Position numbers and translations under genes: made by a program
Notes under the pieces: generated by a model
The model's database searches: none
What the model saw: the letters and a program-made list of their open reading frames with translations, nothing else
What the model was told of the DNA's origin: nothing
In this document: positions 52,344 through 61,269 of the stretch, piece after piece
Position numbering within the stretch: the first letter of the stretch is position 1
Layout: the number at the start of each line of letters is the position of its first letter
Assembly: GCF_024707485.1 (NCBI RefSeq)
Contig: NZ_CP102602.1
Coordinates: forward strand, 930,001 to 994,000
DNA from: Thermococcus thermotolerans
Lineage (GTDB): Archaea > Methanobacteriota_B > Thermococci > Thermococcales > Thermococcaceae
Direction: 5' to 3'
Length of the DNA: 64,000 nt

Positions 52344-55061
52344 ATGCAGTCGATGAAAAAGGTCATCGGGAGTATTGAGTTCGGAATCCTCTCACCCCAG
52401 GAAATCAGAAAGATGAGCGCGGCCGAGATAAGCGTCCCCGACACGTACGACGATGACGGTTACCCCATCGAGGGCGGCCTCATGGACAAGAGGCTTGGTG
52501 TCATCGACCCCGGACTGCGCTGTGAGACCTGTGGAGCCCGTGCCGGGGACTGTCCCGGCCACTTCGGTCACGTTGAACTCGCCAGACCGATAATCCACGT
52601 CGGATTTGCGAAAACAATCCACCGCGTTCTGGAGAGCACCTGCAGGGAGTGCGGGAGGATAAAGCTCACCGACGAGGAGATAGAGGAGTACACCCACAAG
52701 TTCGAGGTCATGGGCGACAGGAAGAAAGCCAAGGACAGGCTCATCAAGGAGATACACAAGAAGGCCAAGGAAAGAATGGTCTGCCCGCACTGTGGAGCTC
52801 CTCAGTTCCCGATTAAGTTCGAGAGGCCGACCATCTACTGGGAACTCAGGAAGGACGAGGAGGGCAACGAGTACAAGCACAGGATGATGCCGAGTGAAGT
52901 TAGAGACAGGCTTGAGAAGATACCCGACAAAGACCTCCATCTCCTCGGTCTGCACCCGGAGAAGGCCCGTCCGGAGTGGATGGTTCTCACAGTTCTGCCT
53001 GTCCCGCCGGTCACCATGAGACCGTCCATCACCCTTGAGAGCGGTATCAGAGCGGAGGACGACCTCACTCACAAGCTCGTCGACATAATCCGTATCAACA
53101 ACCGCCTCAAGTCCAACATCGAGGCAGGCGCGCCACAGCTTATTATCGAGGACCTCTGGGACCTCCTCCAGTACCACGTTACCACCTACATCAACAACGA
53201 GACCTCCGGAATCCCGCCGGCCAAGCACAAGAGCGGAAGGCCGCTGAAGACCCTCGCTCAGAGGCTCAAGGGCAAGGAGGGAAGATTCAGAGGAAACCTC
53301 AGCGGTAAGCGTGTCAACTTCTCTGCCCGTACCGTTATCAGTCCCGACCCGATGATAAGCATCAACGAGGTCGGCGTTCCGATAGCAGTGGCCATGGAGC
53401 TCACCGTTCCCGAGAAGGTCACCGAGTTCAACTTTGAGAAGCTCAAGAAGATGGTCCTCAACGGTCCCGAGAAGTATCCGGGTGCCAACTACGTTATCGA
53501 CCCAGAGGGAAGGAGAATCCGCCTCATGGAGAACAACCTTGAGATAATAGCAGAAAAGCTCGACCTCGGCTGGACCGTCGAGAGGCACCTCCTCGACGGC
53601 GACATAGTTCTCTTCAACAGACAGCCCTCGCTTCACAGGATGTCCATCATGGCCCACCGCGTCAGAGTCATGCCCTACAAGACCTTCAGGCTCAACCTCG
53701 CCGTCTGCCCGCCGTATAACGCTGACTTCGACGGTGACGAGATGAACCTCCACGTGCCTCAGACGGAGGAGGCGCAGGCAGAGGCCAAGATACTCATGGA
53801 GGTTCAGAACCACATCATCTCGCCGCGTTACGGTGGCCCGCTCATCGCGGGAATCCAGGATCACATCTCGGGTGGATACCTCCTCACCCGCGAGGGGGCT
53901 TACTTCACCCGCTCAGAGGTCGAGCAGATGCTCATGTTCGCCGGCGTTGACGTGGAGGAGCTTCCCAAGCCGGACAAGGTCGAGAACGGCGTTGAGCTCT
54001 GGAGCGGAAAGACAATATTCTCGCTCCTCCTGCCTGAAGACCTCACCATATGGTACCGCAACAAGCTCTGCGACGACCCCGAGAGGTGCGAGGCTATTGA
54101 GAAGCTCATAGAGGAGAAGCTCATTCCCGATGAGGAAGAGGTCAGAAAGCTCGCCTACGACGGCTTCACCTACATACTCAACGGCAAACTCCTCAGCGGT
54201 GCCATAGACAAGAAGGCCTACGGAAGGGAGGACGGAAAGCTCCTCGACCTAATAGTGAGGGAGTACGGCGTCGAGAGGGCGAGGCAGTTCCTTGACCAGG
54301 TCACCAAGCTTGCCATATGGGTCATAACCCACAAGGGCTTTACCACTGCAATAGACGACGAAGACCTCCCGAGCGAGGCCCTCGACAGAATTAAGGAGAT
54401 AATCCGCGAGGCTGAGGAAAGGGTCAACAGGCTCATCGAGGCGTACAAGAACGGAGAGCTTGAACCGTTGCCCGGTAAGACCCTTGAAGAGACTCTGGAG
54501 AGCAACATAATGGCCGTTCTGGCAGAGGCGCGTGACAACGCAGGTAAGGTCGCCGAGCGCTACCTCGGTATGAACAACCACGCGGTCATCATGGCCAAGA
54601 CCGGAGCGAGGGGCAAGATGCTCAACATCACCCAGATGGCTGCCATGCTCGGCCAGCAGTCCATCCGTGGTAAGAGGCTCTACCGCGGCTACCGCGGAAG
54701 GGTTCTTACCCACTTCAAGCCTGACGACTTGGGGGCTAGAGCCAGGGGATTCGTCACCAACTCCTACAAGAGCGGCCTAACCCCGCAGGAATACTTCTTC
54801 CACGCCATGGGTGGTAGAGAGGGACTGGTTGATACCGCGGTCAGGACGGCGCAGAGCGGTTACATGCAACGCAGACTCATCAACGCGCTCCAGGACCTCA
54901 AGGTTGACTACGACGGAACGGTCAGGGATCCCACCGGAATCATCGTCCAGTTCAAGTATGGTGAGGACGGAATAGACCCCATGAAAAGCTGGGGAGGCAA
55001 GACCGTGGACGTTGATAGGGTCATTGTGAAAACCCTGCTCAAAGTGAGGGGGAAGGGGTGA
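52344..55061 (+). CDS. rpoA1: DNA-directed RNA polymerase subunit A' (N-terminal part of the largest subunit)
   Basis: A 905-residue A' subunit (bacterial beta prime/Rpb1 N-terminal part). The catalytic magnesium loop is NADFDGDEMNLHVP. The N-terminal zinc site is CETCGARAGDCPGHFGH, and a second cysteine pair set occurs at CRECGR and CPHCGAP. The bridge-helix region YFFHAMGGREGLVDTAV is near the C terminus. The start is ATG 52344, 5 bp after the rpoB stop. No intein is present. The rest of the largest subunit is the next gene. Confidence 0.97.
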   Translation: MQSMKKVIGSIEFGILSPQEIRKMSAAEISVPDTYDDDGYPIEGGLMDKRLGVIDPGLRCETCGARAGDCPGHFGHVELARPIIHVGFAKTIHRVLESTCRECGRIKLTDEEIEEYTHKFEVMGDRKKAKDRLIKEIHKKAKERMVCPHCGAPQFPIKFERPTIYWELRKDEEGNEYKHRMMPSEVRDRLEKIPDKDLHLLGLHPEKARPEWMVLTVLPVPPVTMRPSITLESGIRAEDDLTHKLVDIIRINNRLKSNIEAGAPQLIIEDLWDLLQYHVTTYINNETSGIPPAKHKSGRPLKTLAQRLKGKEGRFRGNLSGKRVNFSARTVISPDPMISINEVGVPIAVAMELTVPEKVTEFNFEKLKKMVLNGPEKYPGANYVIDPEGRRIRLMENNLEIIAEKLDLGWTVERHLLDGDIVLFNRQPSLHRMSIMAHRVRVMPYKTFRLNLAVCPPYNADFDGDEMNLHVPQTEEAQAEAKILMEVQNHIISPRYGGPLIAGIQDHISGGYLLTREGAYFTRSEVEQMLMFAGVDVEELPKPDKVENGVELWSGKTIFSLLLPEDLTIWYRNKLCDDPERCEAIEKLIEEKLIPDEEEVRKLAYDGFTYILNGKLLSGAIDKKAYGREDGKLLDLIVREYGVERARQFLDQVTKLAIWVITHKGFTTAIDDEDLPSEALDRIKEIIREAEERVNRLIEAYKNGELEPLPGKTLEETLESNIMAVLAEARDNAGKVAERYLGMNNHAVIMAKTGARGKMLNITQMAAMLGQQSIRGKRLYRGYRGRVLTHFKPDDLGARARGFVTNSYKSGLTPQEYFFHAMGGREGLVDTAVRTAQSGYMQRRLINALQDLKVDYDGTVRDPTGIIVQFKYGEDGIDPMKSWGGKTVDVDRVIVKTLLKVRGKG

Positions 55062-55066
55062 GGTAA

Positions 55067-56242
55067 ATGGTCGCCGCAAAAACCATCAAGAGCATGGTTG
55101 ACAAGGCCGAGCTTCCCGACAACATCAAGGAAGAGCTTTACCTCAAGCTCATCGAATACAACAAGAAGTACAAGCTTAAGAAGGCCGAGGTTCAGGCCAT
55201 CATAGACGAGACCGTCAAGGAGTACCAGAGGGCCCTCATCGAGCCGGGCGAGGCGATAGGAACGGTTGCGGCCCAGTCCATCGGTGAGCCGTCAACGCAG
55301 ATGACCCTTAACACCTTCCACTATGCGGGTGTCGCTGAGATTAACGTCACCCTCGGTCTGCCGAGAATCATCGAGATCGTCGATGCCAGAAAGAACCCGT
55401 CAACGCCAATTATGACAGTCTACCTTGACGAGAAGCACCGCTACGACAGGGAGAAGGCCTTAGAAGTTGCGAGGCGCATTGAGGGAACCACCCTTGAGAA
55501 CCTCGCGAGGGAGACCAGCATAGACATTCTCAACTTCGAATTCATAGTCGACATCGACCCGGAGAGGCTCGAAAAGGCCGGTCTGGACATGGAGAGAATC
55601 CAGAGGAAGCTGGAAAGCTCCTTCAAGAGTGCCGAATTTGAAGTCGACGGTTACACGGTCATAATGCGCCCCAAGAAGGTTGGCAAGCTCTCCGACCTGA
55701 GAAGACTTGCCGAAAAGGTTAAAAAGCACCGCCTTAAGGGTCTCTCGGGCGTCGGGAAGACCATCATAAGGAAGGAAGGCGACGAGTACGTCATCTACAC
55801 CGAAGGTTCCAACTTCAAGCAAATCCTCAAGGTTCCGGGCGTTGATCCGACGAGAACCAGGACGAACAACATCCACGAAATAGCAGAGGTGCTCGGTATC
55901 GAGGCGGCAAGAAACGCCATCATCGAGGAAATCGTCAACACCATGCGTGAGCAGGGTCTTGAAGTTGATGTCAGGCACATCATGCTCGTCGCCGATATGA
56001 TGACGCTCGACGGTGTTATACTGCCCATAGGCAGGCACGGTATAGTTGGGGAGAAGGCCAGCGTGCTTGCCAGGGCCGCTTTCGAGATCACCACCCAGCA
56101 CCTCTTTGAGGCTGCTGAGAGGGGCGAGGTCGACCCCCTCAACGGTGTCGTCGAGAACGTCCTTATCGGACAGCCCGTGCCCGTCGGTACGGGAATCGTT
56201 AAGCTGGCAATGAATCTCCCCCTGAGACCGAAAAGGGAGTAG
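55067..56242 (+). CDS. rpoA2: DNA-directed RNA polymerase subunit A'' (C-terminal part of the largest subunit)
   Basis: A 391-residue A'' subunit. It contains the trigger-loop region [16 protein letters not shown], essential for catalysis and translocation, and the jaw and clamp segments. The split from A' is the archaeal norm and lies 5 bp downstream of that gene. ATG 55067 follows GGGGTGAGG. Confidence 0.97.
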   Translation: MVAAKTIKSMVDKAELPDNIKEELYLKLIEYNKKYKLKKAEVQAIIDETVKEYQRALIEPGEAIGTVAAQSIGEPSTQMTLNTFHYAGVAEINVTLGLPRIIEIVDARKNPSTPIMTVYLDEKHRYDREKALEVARRIEGTTLENLARETSIDILNFEFIVDIDPERLEKAGLDMERIQRKLESSFKSAEFEVDGYTVIMRPKKVGKLSDLRRLAEKVKKHRLKGLSGVGKTIIRKEGDEYVIYTEGSNFKQILKVPGVDPTRTRTNNIHEIAEVLGIEAARNAIIEEIVNTMREQGLEVDVRHIMLVADMMTLDGVILPIGRHGIVGEKASVLARAAFEITTQHLFEAAERGEVDPLNGVVENVLIGQPVPVGTGIVKLAMNLPLRPKRE

Positions 56243-56255
56243 GGAGGTGTAGTTA

Positions 56256-56998
<743 letters not shown>

Positions 56999-57008
56999 GG
57001 TGATGCTC

Positions 57009-57452
57009 ATGCCTGGAAAGAAGGCCCCGTATGGAGAGTTTGCCGGTAGGAAGCTCAAGCTCAAGAGAAAGAAGTTCCGCTGGAGCGACATAAGGTACAA
57101 GAGGAGAGTCCTCCGCCTCAAGGAGAAGAGCGACCCGCTCGAGGGTGCTCCGCAGGCCAAGGGGATAGTCCTTGAGAAGATCGCGGTTGAGGCAAAGCAG
57201 CCGAACTCGGCTATGCGTAAGGCTGTCCGTGTCCAGCTCATCAAGAACGGTAAGGTCGTTACCGCCTTCACACCCGGTGACGGTGCCATCAACCACATCG
57301 ACGAGCACGACGAGGTCATCATCGAGGGAATCGGCGGTCCCAAGGGCGGTTCCATGGGTGATATCCCGGGAATCAGGTACAAGGTCGTCAAGGTGAACAG
57401 GGTTTCCCTCAAGGAGCTCGTCAAGGGAAGGAAGGAGAAGCCGAGGAGGTGA
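57009..57452 (+). CDS. rps12p: 30S ribosomal protein S12
   Basis: A 147-residue archaeal S12 at the decoding centre. The conserved loop [15 protein letters not shown] and the C-terminal [11 protein letters not shown] segment are clear. ATG 57009 follows GAGGTGATG; an in-frame ATG at 57000 overlaps this site. The rps12-rps7 order after nusA is standard. Confidence 0.96.
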   Translation: MPGKKAPYGEFAGRKLKLKRKKFRWSDIRYKRRVLRLKEKSDPLEGAPQAKGIVLEKIAVEAKQPNSAMRKAVRVQLIKNGKVVTAFTPGDGAINHIDEHDEVIIEGIGGPKGGSMGDIPGIRYKVVKVNRVSLKELVKGRKEKPRR

Positions 57453-57457
57453 AGTGA

Positions 57458-58105
57458 ATGGCCAAGCCACTTACCGAGCGCTTTTACCAGCCCAAGGAGC
57501 TCAAGGTCATGGGTAGATGGAGCGTTGAGGACGTTACCGTTGAAGACCCTTCACTCAGGCCGTACATCAACCTCGATGCGAGAATCCTTCCCCACAGCCA
57601 TGGCAGACACGCCAAGAAGCCCTTCGGTAAGGCCCAGGTTCACATCGTTGAGCGCCTAATAAACAAGGTCATGCGCAGCGGTGCCAGCAGTCACAAGGTC
57701 GGCGGCCACTTCATGAGAAGGGAGCACCGCTCCCTCATGAGCAAGAAGATGAAGGCCTACGAGGTCGTCAAGGAAGCCTTTATGATCATCGAGAGGAGAA
57801 CCAAGCAGAACCCGATACAGGTTCTCGTAAAAGCTATAGAGAACTCCGCCCCGAGGGAGGACACCACCACTATAGCCTTCGGTGGAATCCGCTACCACAT
57901 GGCGGTTGATGTCTCCCCTCTCAGGAGGCTCGACATAGCCCTCAAGAACCTCGCCCTCGGTGCGAGCGCCAAGTGCTACAGGAACAAGACCAGCTACGCG
58001 CAGGCTTTGGCTGAGGAGATAATCGCTGCAGCAAACAAAGACCCGAAGAGCTTCGCCTACAGCAAGAAGGAAGAGATCGAGAGGATCGCCCAGTCCTCAC
58101 GCTGA
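57458..58105 (+). CDS. rps7p: 30S ribosomal protein S7
   Basis: A 215-residue archaeal S7, which organises the 30S head. Family segments are [18 protein letters not shown] and VGG-type [19 protein letters not shown] 57458 has GGAGGTGAAG upstream. It ends the operon; T-rich stretches follow at about 58112-58180. Confidence 0.96.
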   Translation: MAKPLTERFYQPKELKVMGRWSVEDVTVEDPSLRPYINLDARILPHSHGRHAKKPFGKAQVHIVERLINKVMRSGASSHKVGGHFMRREHRSLMSKKMKAYEVVKEAFMIIERRTKQNPIQVLVKAIENSAPREDTTTIAFGGIRYHMAVDVSPLRRLDIALKNLALGASAKCYRNKTSYAQALAEEIIAAANKDPKSFAYSKKEEIERIAQSSR

Positions 58106-58151
58106 GGGCTGGAAGCTTTCTTCTACCCTTCTGCTTTTCTGGTCTCGTTTA

Positions 58152-58175
58152 TCGGAAGGTTTTTCGGAAGGTTTT
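58152..58175. promoter_or_regulatory. Tandem 12-bp repeat upstream of a VapBC pair
   Basis: TCGGAAGGTTTT occurs twice head to tail. It ends 37 bp before the antitoxin ATG, around the expected BRE/TATA site, a place where AbrB-type antitoxins usually bind to repress their own operon. Confidence 0.4.
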
Positions 58176-58212
58176 TAGGATTCTTGAGTAAGACTATTTC
58201 GGTGAGTGTAAG

Positions 58213-58464
58213 ATGACTACTGTAAAAGTTTCCTCAAAGGGTCAGATAGTCTTACCCAAGGCCATTCGCGAGAAGTTCGGCATCAAAGAAGGCGACGAGC
58301 TTGAGGTTCTCGACTTTGGGGACGAAATAGTAATAGTTCCGGTGAAAAAGGACATTGAACTCATGGGAATACTGAAGTTTGACAAGCCACTTAAGGAGGT
58401 CATGAAGGAAGTAAGGGCAGAGGAAGAAGAGCTGGAGGCCAGAAAATGGAAGTGGACAGAGTAG
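58213..58464 (+). CDS. AbrB family antitoxin (VapB-like), module 1
   Basis: An 83-residue SpoVT/AbrB-fold protein: MTTVKVSSKGQIVLPKAIRE, then KEGDELEVLDFGDEIVIVPV. The N-terminal swapped hairpin binds DNA as a dimer; the C-terminal tail, rich in Glu, should wrap the toxin. It overlaps the downstream PIN gene by 19 bp, the usual VapBC layout. The tandem repeat upstream is a candidate operator. Confidence 0.88.
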   Translation: MTTVKVSSKGQIVLPKAIREKFGIKEGDELEVLDFGDEIVIVPVKKDIELMGILKFDKPLKEVMKEVRAEEEELEARKWKWTE

Positions 58465-58850
58465 TGCTCGACAGCTATGCTCTCCTTGCTTATCTTCTTC
58501 GCGAAGAGGGTGCAGAACGCGTCAGGGACCTACTAAGAAAAGCCAAAATGGGGGAGGTAGAGGTCTATATGAACGTTGTAAACCTCGGCGAGGTCTATTA
58601 CACCATAGCACGCAGAAAAGGGGTCGATATCGCTGATTTTGTTGTAGCCAATTTGCTGAAAAGTCCGATTCTATTTGTTCATGTTGATGAGCGTCTTTCC
58701 CTCATTGCAGCTAGGATAAAGGCCTTTCATAAATTGAGCTATGCGGATGCTTTTGCCGCTGCCACCGCAATAGACCTCAACGCGATTCTTTTAACAGGCG
58801 ATGACGAATTCAGAAGCGTCGAGGACAGGATTAGGGTTGAGTGGCTCTGA
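58446..58850 (+). CDS. PIN domain toxin (VapC-like), module 1
   Basis: A 134-residue PIN-domain endoribonuclease. Acidic active-site residues seen are Asp in VVLDSYALLAYL, Glu in VVNLGEVYYTI, Asp in LSYADAFAAATA, and Asp in LTGDDEF. These bind Mg2+/Mn2+ to cut RNA, commonly tRNA or rRNA in this family. The gene overlaps the AbrB-type antitoxin gene by 19 bp. Confidence 0.88.
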   Translation: MEVDRVVLDSYALLAYLLREEGAERVRDLLRKAKMGEVEVYMNVVNLGEVYYTIARRKGVDIADFVVANLLKSPILFVHVDERLSLIAARIKAFHKLSYADAFAAATAIDLNAILLTGDDEFRSVEDRIRVEWL

Positions 58851-58954
58851 GCTTTTCTCCCCAATATTATACCCTCCGGGAGGAGGGAAATGGAGCTCCG
58901 GGACTATTCATACATACCAAAAACTATTTATTTTCCAAATTTAAACAATTTAAC

Positions 58955-59197
58955 ATGACAGCCGAAATCGTCAAAGTGGATAAGAACGGCAGGATATACC
59001 TTCCCGCCTCACTCAGGAAGAAATTCGGAGTGACTTCATTCTACGTTGAGGAAAGGGGAGACGAGATAGTCCTTATTCCCGTTCGCAAAAGGATTGGGAA
59101 GTACTATGGAATATTCAGGGGTGAGAATCTTAGCCCGGAAGAGATTGACCGGCTGATTGAAGAGGAAACGGAAAAGCTTCTGAGGGATGAGCTGTGA
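58955..59197 (+). CDS. AbrB family antitoxin (VapB-like), module 2
   Basis: An 80-residue AbrB-fold protein: AEIVKVDKNGRIYLPASLRK, then ERGDEIVLIPVRKR, and an acidic C-terminal tail (LSPEEIDRLIEEETEKL). ATG 58955 is chosen; it has no ribosome site but follows TATTTATTTTCCAAATTTAAA, so it may be leaderless. It overlaps the next PIN gene by four bases. It is clearly related to module 1 but not a recent copy. Confidence 0.85.
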   Translation: MTAEIVKVDKNGRIYLPASLRKKFGVTSFYVEERGDEIVLIPVRKRIGKYYGIFRGENLSPEEIDRLIEEETEKLLRDEL

Positions 59198-59559
59198 AGG
59201 CCTACGTTGACGTGAACGTCCTTTATTATTTCCTCACCGCCAACGGAGAATTTGGAGAACGAGCGAAGGAACTGCTTGAGAGATACAGCGGAAGATTAAT
59301 AACTTCGGCACTGACGGTCTGGCAACTTCACATATTGTTTCGAAGACAGAAAGCAAAGGTCGATATAGCAGATATACTCCCAAACCTTGGAATCGAGGTA
59401 GTTCCTCTAACCTTCGACATATTGAGAGAGGCTGAAAGATGCGAGAAGCTTGATTTTGACGATGCTATTCATTACACCACCATGAAAGTCCATGGGGTAA
59501 GGACAATTCTCTCAAGCGATAGGGACTTTGATAGGATGGATGTGAAAAGGATTTTCTAA
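59194..59559 (+). CDS. PIN domain protein (VapC-like), module 2, atypical active site
   Basis: A 121-residue PIN protein starting at GTG 59194, overlapping the antitoxin stop. Asp in AYVDVNVLYYFL, Asp in LDFDDAIHY and Asp in SSDRDFDRM are present. Where the family usually has Glu in the second helix, this protein reads TVWQLHILF, with Gln, so the conserved Glu seems absent and the toxin may be weak. Its last 4 bp overlap the convergent phosphodiesterase gene. Confidence 0.8.
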   Translation: MKAYVDVNVLYYFLTANGEFGERAKELLERYSGRLITSALTVWQLHILFRRQKAKVDIADILPNLGIEVVPLTFDILREAERCEKLDFDDAIHYTTMKVHGVRTILSSDRDFDRMDVKRIF

Positions 59560-60677
59560 ACCAAACTCCTCCCCACCATGTTCCCCGGTTTTTCTATCCC
59601 GAAGAACCTAAGCACAGTCGGCGCGATGTCCATGAGACTCGGCTCGTCAAAATCGTCTGCCTTTTCGAATCCCCAGAGGATCAGCGGAACCTTGAGGACG
59701 GGCTCGTTCATCGAGCCGTGCATGCCTTTAACCCAGTGGCTTACTCCCTTTACTCCCTTGCACATTCTATGCGAGCAGAACCAGTAGCCTGGCCTGGCCG
59801 AGACTATCAGCTCACCGCTGTTCGGGCTGTTGAGGTGCTCCAAATCCTCCCGGAAGAAAACCGCACCAACGCCGGGTGCCTTTCTGAGGATTTCAAAGGC
59901 CTCCTCTGCCTCGTTCGGGTTTCTCAGGTAGACGTGAACTCCACCGCCTGAAGAAACCCTCAGCGTCTCGATGCCGTGCTTTCTCAGGTAAACCTTCAGG
60001 TTCACCCAGGTGTGCACGCTTTCCTGCCCGTGGTCGGAGAAGATTATGAAGGCGTACTCGTTCTTCAGTCTCTCCCAGAGGGTTCTCACGGCAGTATCAA
60101 CGGTTTCGACAGCTTTAAGTGCACCTTCGCTCAAAGGCCCGTGGTCATGACTCATCCCGTCAATCGAGGCGAAGTGGACGAGGAGCAAATCCGGCTTACA
60201 TTCCTCGTAGAGGTAGAGGGCCGAGTTGAGAACCCAGACGTCCTTCCTCCAGTCCCGGCCGTGCTGCCTGTACATCTTGTCGCTCGCGAAGAACGGGGGA
60301 AAAATCCTCACGTCGGTTCCGCTGAAGGGGGGCATAGTATAACCTGAAACGCTGGCGGTTCTGATACCTTTCTGCCGGAGGATATCAACGATTGTTGGAG
60401 CCTTGATGACTTTGTGCGGATTGAACGCTATTTCGTAGTCGTAGAAGTTGACCTTCCTGTCAGTGAGGCGGTCATAGTAGCCGTTCTCGACGACGCCGTG
60501 GTCTTTGGGCCAGACGCCAGTTATCACGCTGGTGTGAACTAAGTCTGTGAGCGTCGGGAAGATGGAATCGACCACGGTAAAGCTCCCGCTCTCAGCTAAC
60601 TCGCTCAGGAATGGCATGTGCTTCAGATTGTAAACCCCGTTCCCGTCGAGACTTATGAGGGCGAGCTTCTTTCTCAT
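59556..60677 (-). CDS. Alkaline phosphatase superfamily phosphodiesterase/nucleotide pyrophosphatase
   Basis: A 373-residue protein of the type I phosphodiesterase/nucleotide pyrophosphatase family. The catalytic threonine is in FPTLTDLVHTSVITG. Metal ligands are expected at Asp9 (LISLDGNG), HFASIDGMSHDHG (Asp, His), FSDHGQ (Asp, His) and KGMHGS (His). It has no signal peptide, so it acts in the cytoplasm. Family members cleave nucleotides, phosphodiesters or phosphonates; the substrate is unknown. Its ATG overlaps the TGA of the MazF-like gene by four bases, so it is co-translated with a toxin-antitoxin pair, and its 3' end overlaps the convergent VapC-like gene. Confidence 0.88.
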   Translation of the reverse strand: MRKKLALISLDGNGVYNLKHMPFLSELAESGSFTVVDSIFPTLTDLVHTSVITGVWPKDHGVVENGYYDRLTDRKVNFYDYEIAFNPHKVIKAPTIVDILRQKGIRTASVSGYTMPPFSGTDVRIFPPFFASDKMYRQHGRDWRKDVWVLNSALYLYEECKPDLLLVHFASIDGMSHDHGPLSEGALKAVETVDTAVRTLWERLKNEYAFIIFSDHGQESVHTWVNLKVYLRKHGIETLRVSSGGGVHVYLRNPNEAEEAFEILRKAPGVGAVFFREDLEHLNSPNSGELIVSARPGYWFCSHRMCKGVKGVSHWVKGMHGSMNEPVLKVPLILWGFEKADDFDEPSLMDIAPTVLRFFGIEKPGNMVGRSLV

Positions 60678-61009
60678 GGTTTAAACCCCAAAAGCGAACA
60701 TATCTTTTGGCTTATCTCTTTTCTGAGGAGCGGCCCAAGTTCTCCGAGCTCTCCGATAAGGATATCCTTCTGAACTGTCGTTATCTTTGTGAGCCGAACA
60801 AAAGATGAGACCTTAAGACCAGTTAGGTGGAACTCAGGATGAACCTGTTCAATCAGAACATCAGTTTTGGGATTATAGTGCTCAACCCTTGAGGAGATAA
60901 AGGCAAGTGTAACATCGTTTCTGTCTTCAAACAGCACAAGGGCAGGGCGAAGTTTAGTGCCCTTTAGGCTTGTAAATGGGAACGGTACGAGAACTATATT
61001 TCCTTTCAT
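60674..61009 (-). CDS. MazF/PemK family toxin, module 3
   Basis: A 111-residue MazF-like endoribonuclease. The family pattern is clear: GNIVLVPFPFTSLKGTKLRP, the conserved Arg-Pro in RPALVLF, and LAFISSRVE for the second catalytic strand. MazF toxins cut single-stranded RNA at short motifs. It overlaps the upstream antitoxin gene by four bases and the downstream phosphodiesterase gene by four bases. Confidence 0.88.
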   Translation of the reverse strand: MKGNIVLVPFPFTSLKGTKLRPALVLFEDRNDVTLAFISSRVEHYNPKTDVLIEQVHPEFHLTGLKVSSFVRLTKITTVQKDILIGELGELGPLLRKEISQKICSLLGFKP

Positions 61010-61203
61010 CTGTATCTCACCTTTAGGTCTCTCTCAGAATAAAGGTCAGGTTCGTCCTCAAGGAACTCCTTTAGCGATTCCTCCGAGAGTTTCATTAGAG
61101 CGTAGCTCTCCCCCCGCTCAAGCAACTCGTTCAGGAGTTGCTCTATATGCTCAAGCTTTTTCTCAATCCTCATGAGTTCCCTAACAACGTCAACCCCTTC
61201 CAC
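61006..61203 (-). CDS. Probable antitoxin of the MazF-like module
   Basis: A 65-residue, strongly charged helical protein: a coiled-coil-like N-terminal half (RIEKKLEHIEQLLNELLERG) and an acidic tail (LKEFLEDEPDLYSERDL). No AbrB or ribbon-helix-helix motif is obvious, so its DNA-binding ability is unclear. GTG 61203 follows GGAGGTGATAAC. It is judged an antitoxin from size, charge and position before MazF with four-base overlap. Confidence 0.7.
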   Translation of the reverse strand: MEGVDVVRELMRIEKKLEHIEQLLNELLERGESYALMKLSEESLKEFLEDEPDLYSERDLKVRYR

Positions 61204-61269
61204 GTTATCACCTCCAACCGGTGTCGGCCTGACGTGCAGTCATCATCTCTCAGTGGGATGGAGTGCTCG

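Noticed and set aside
48970-56242. Inteins in the RNA polymerase genes
   Set aside because: Inteins are frequent in Thermococcales, but RpoB, RpoA' and RpoA'' have normal lengths and no Hint-domain motifs.
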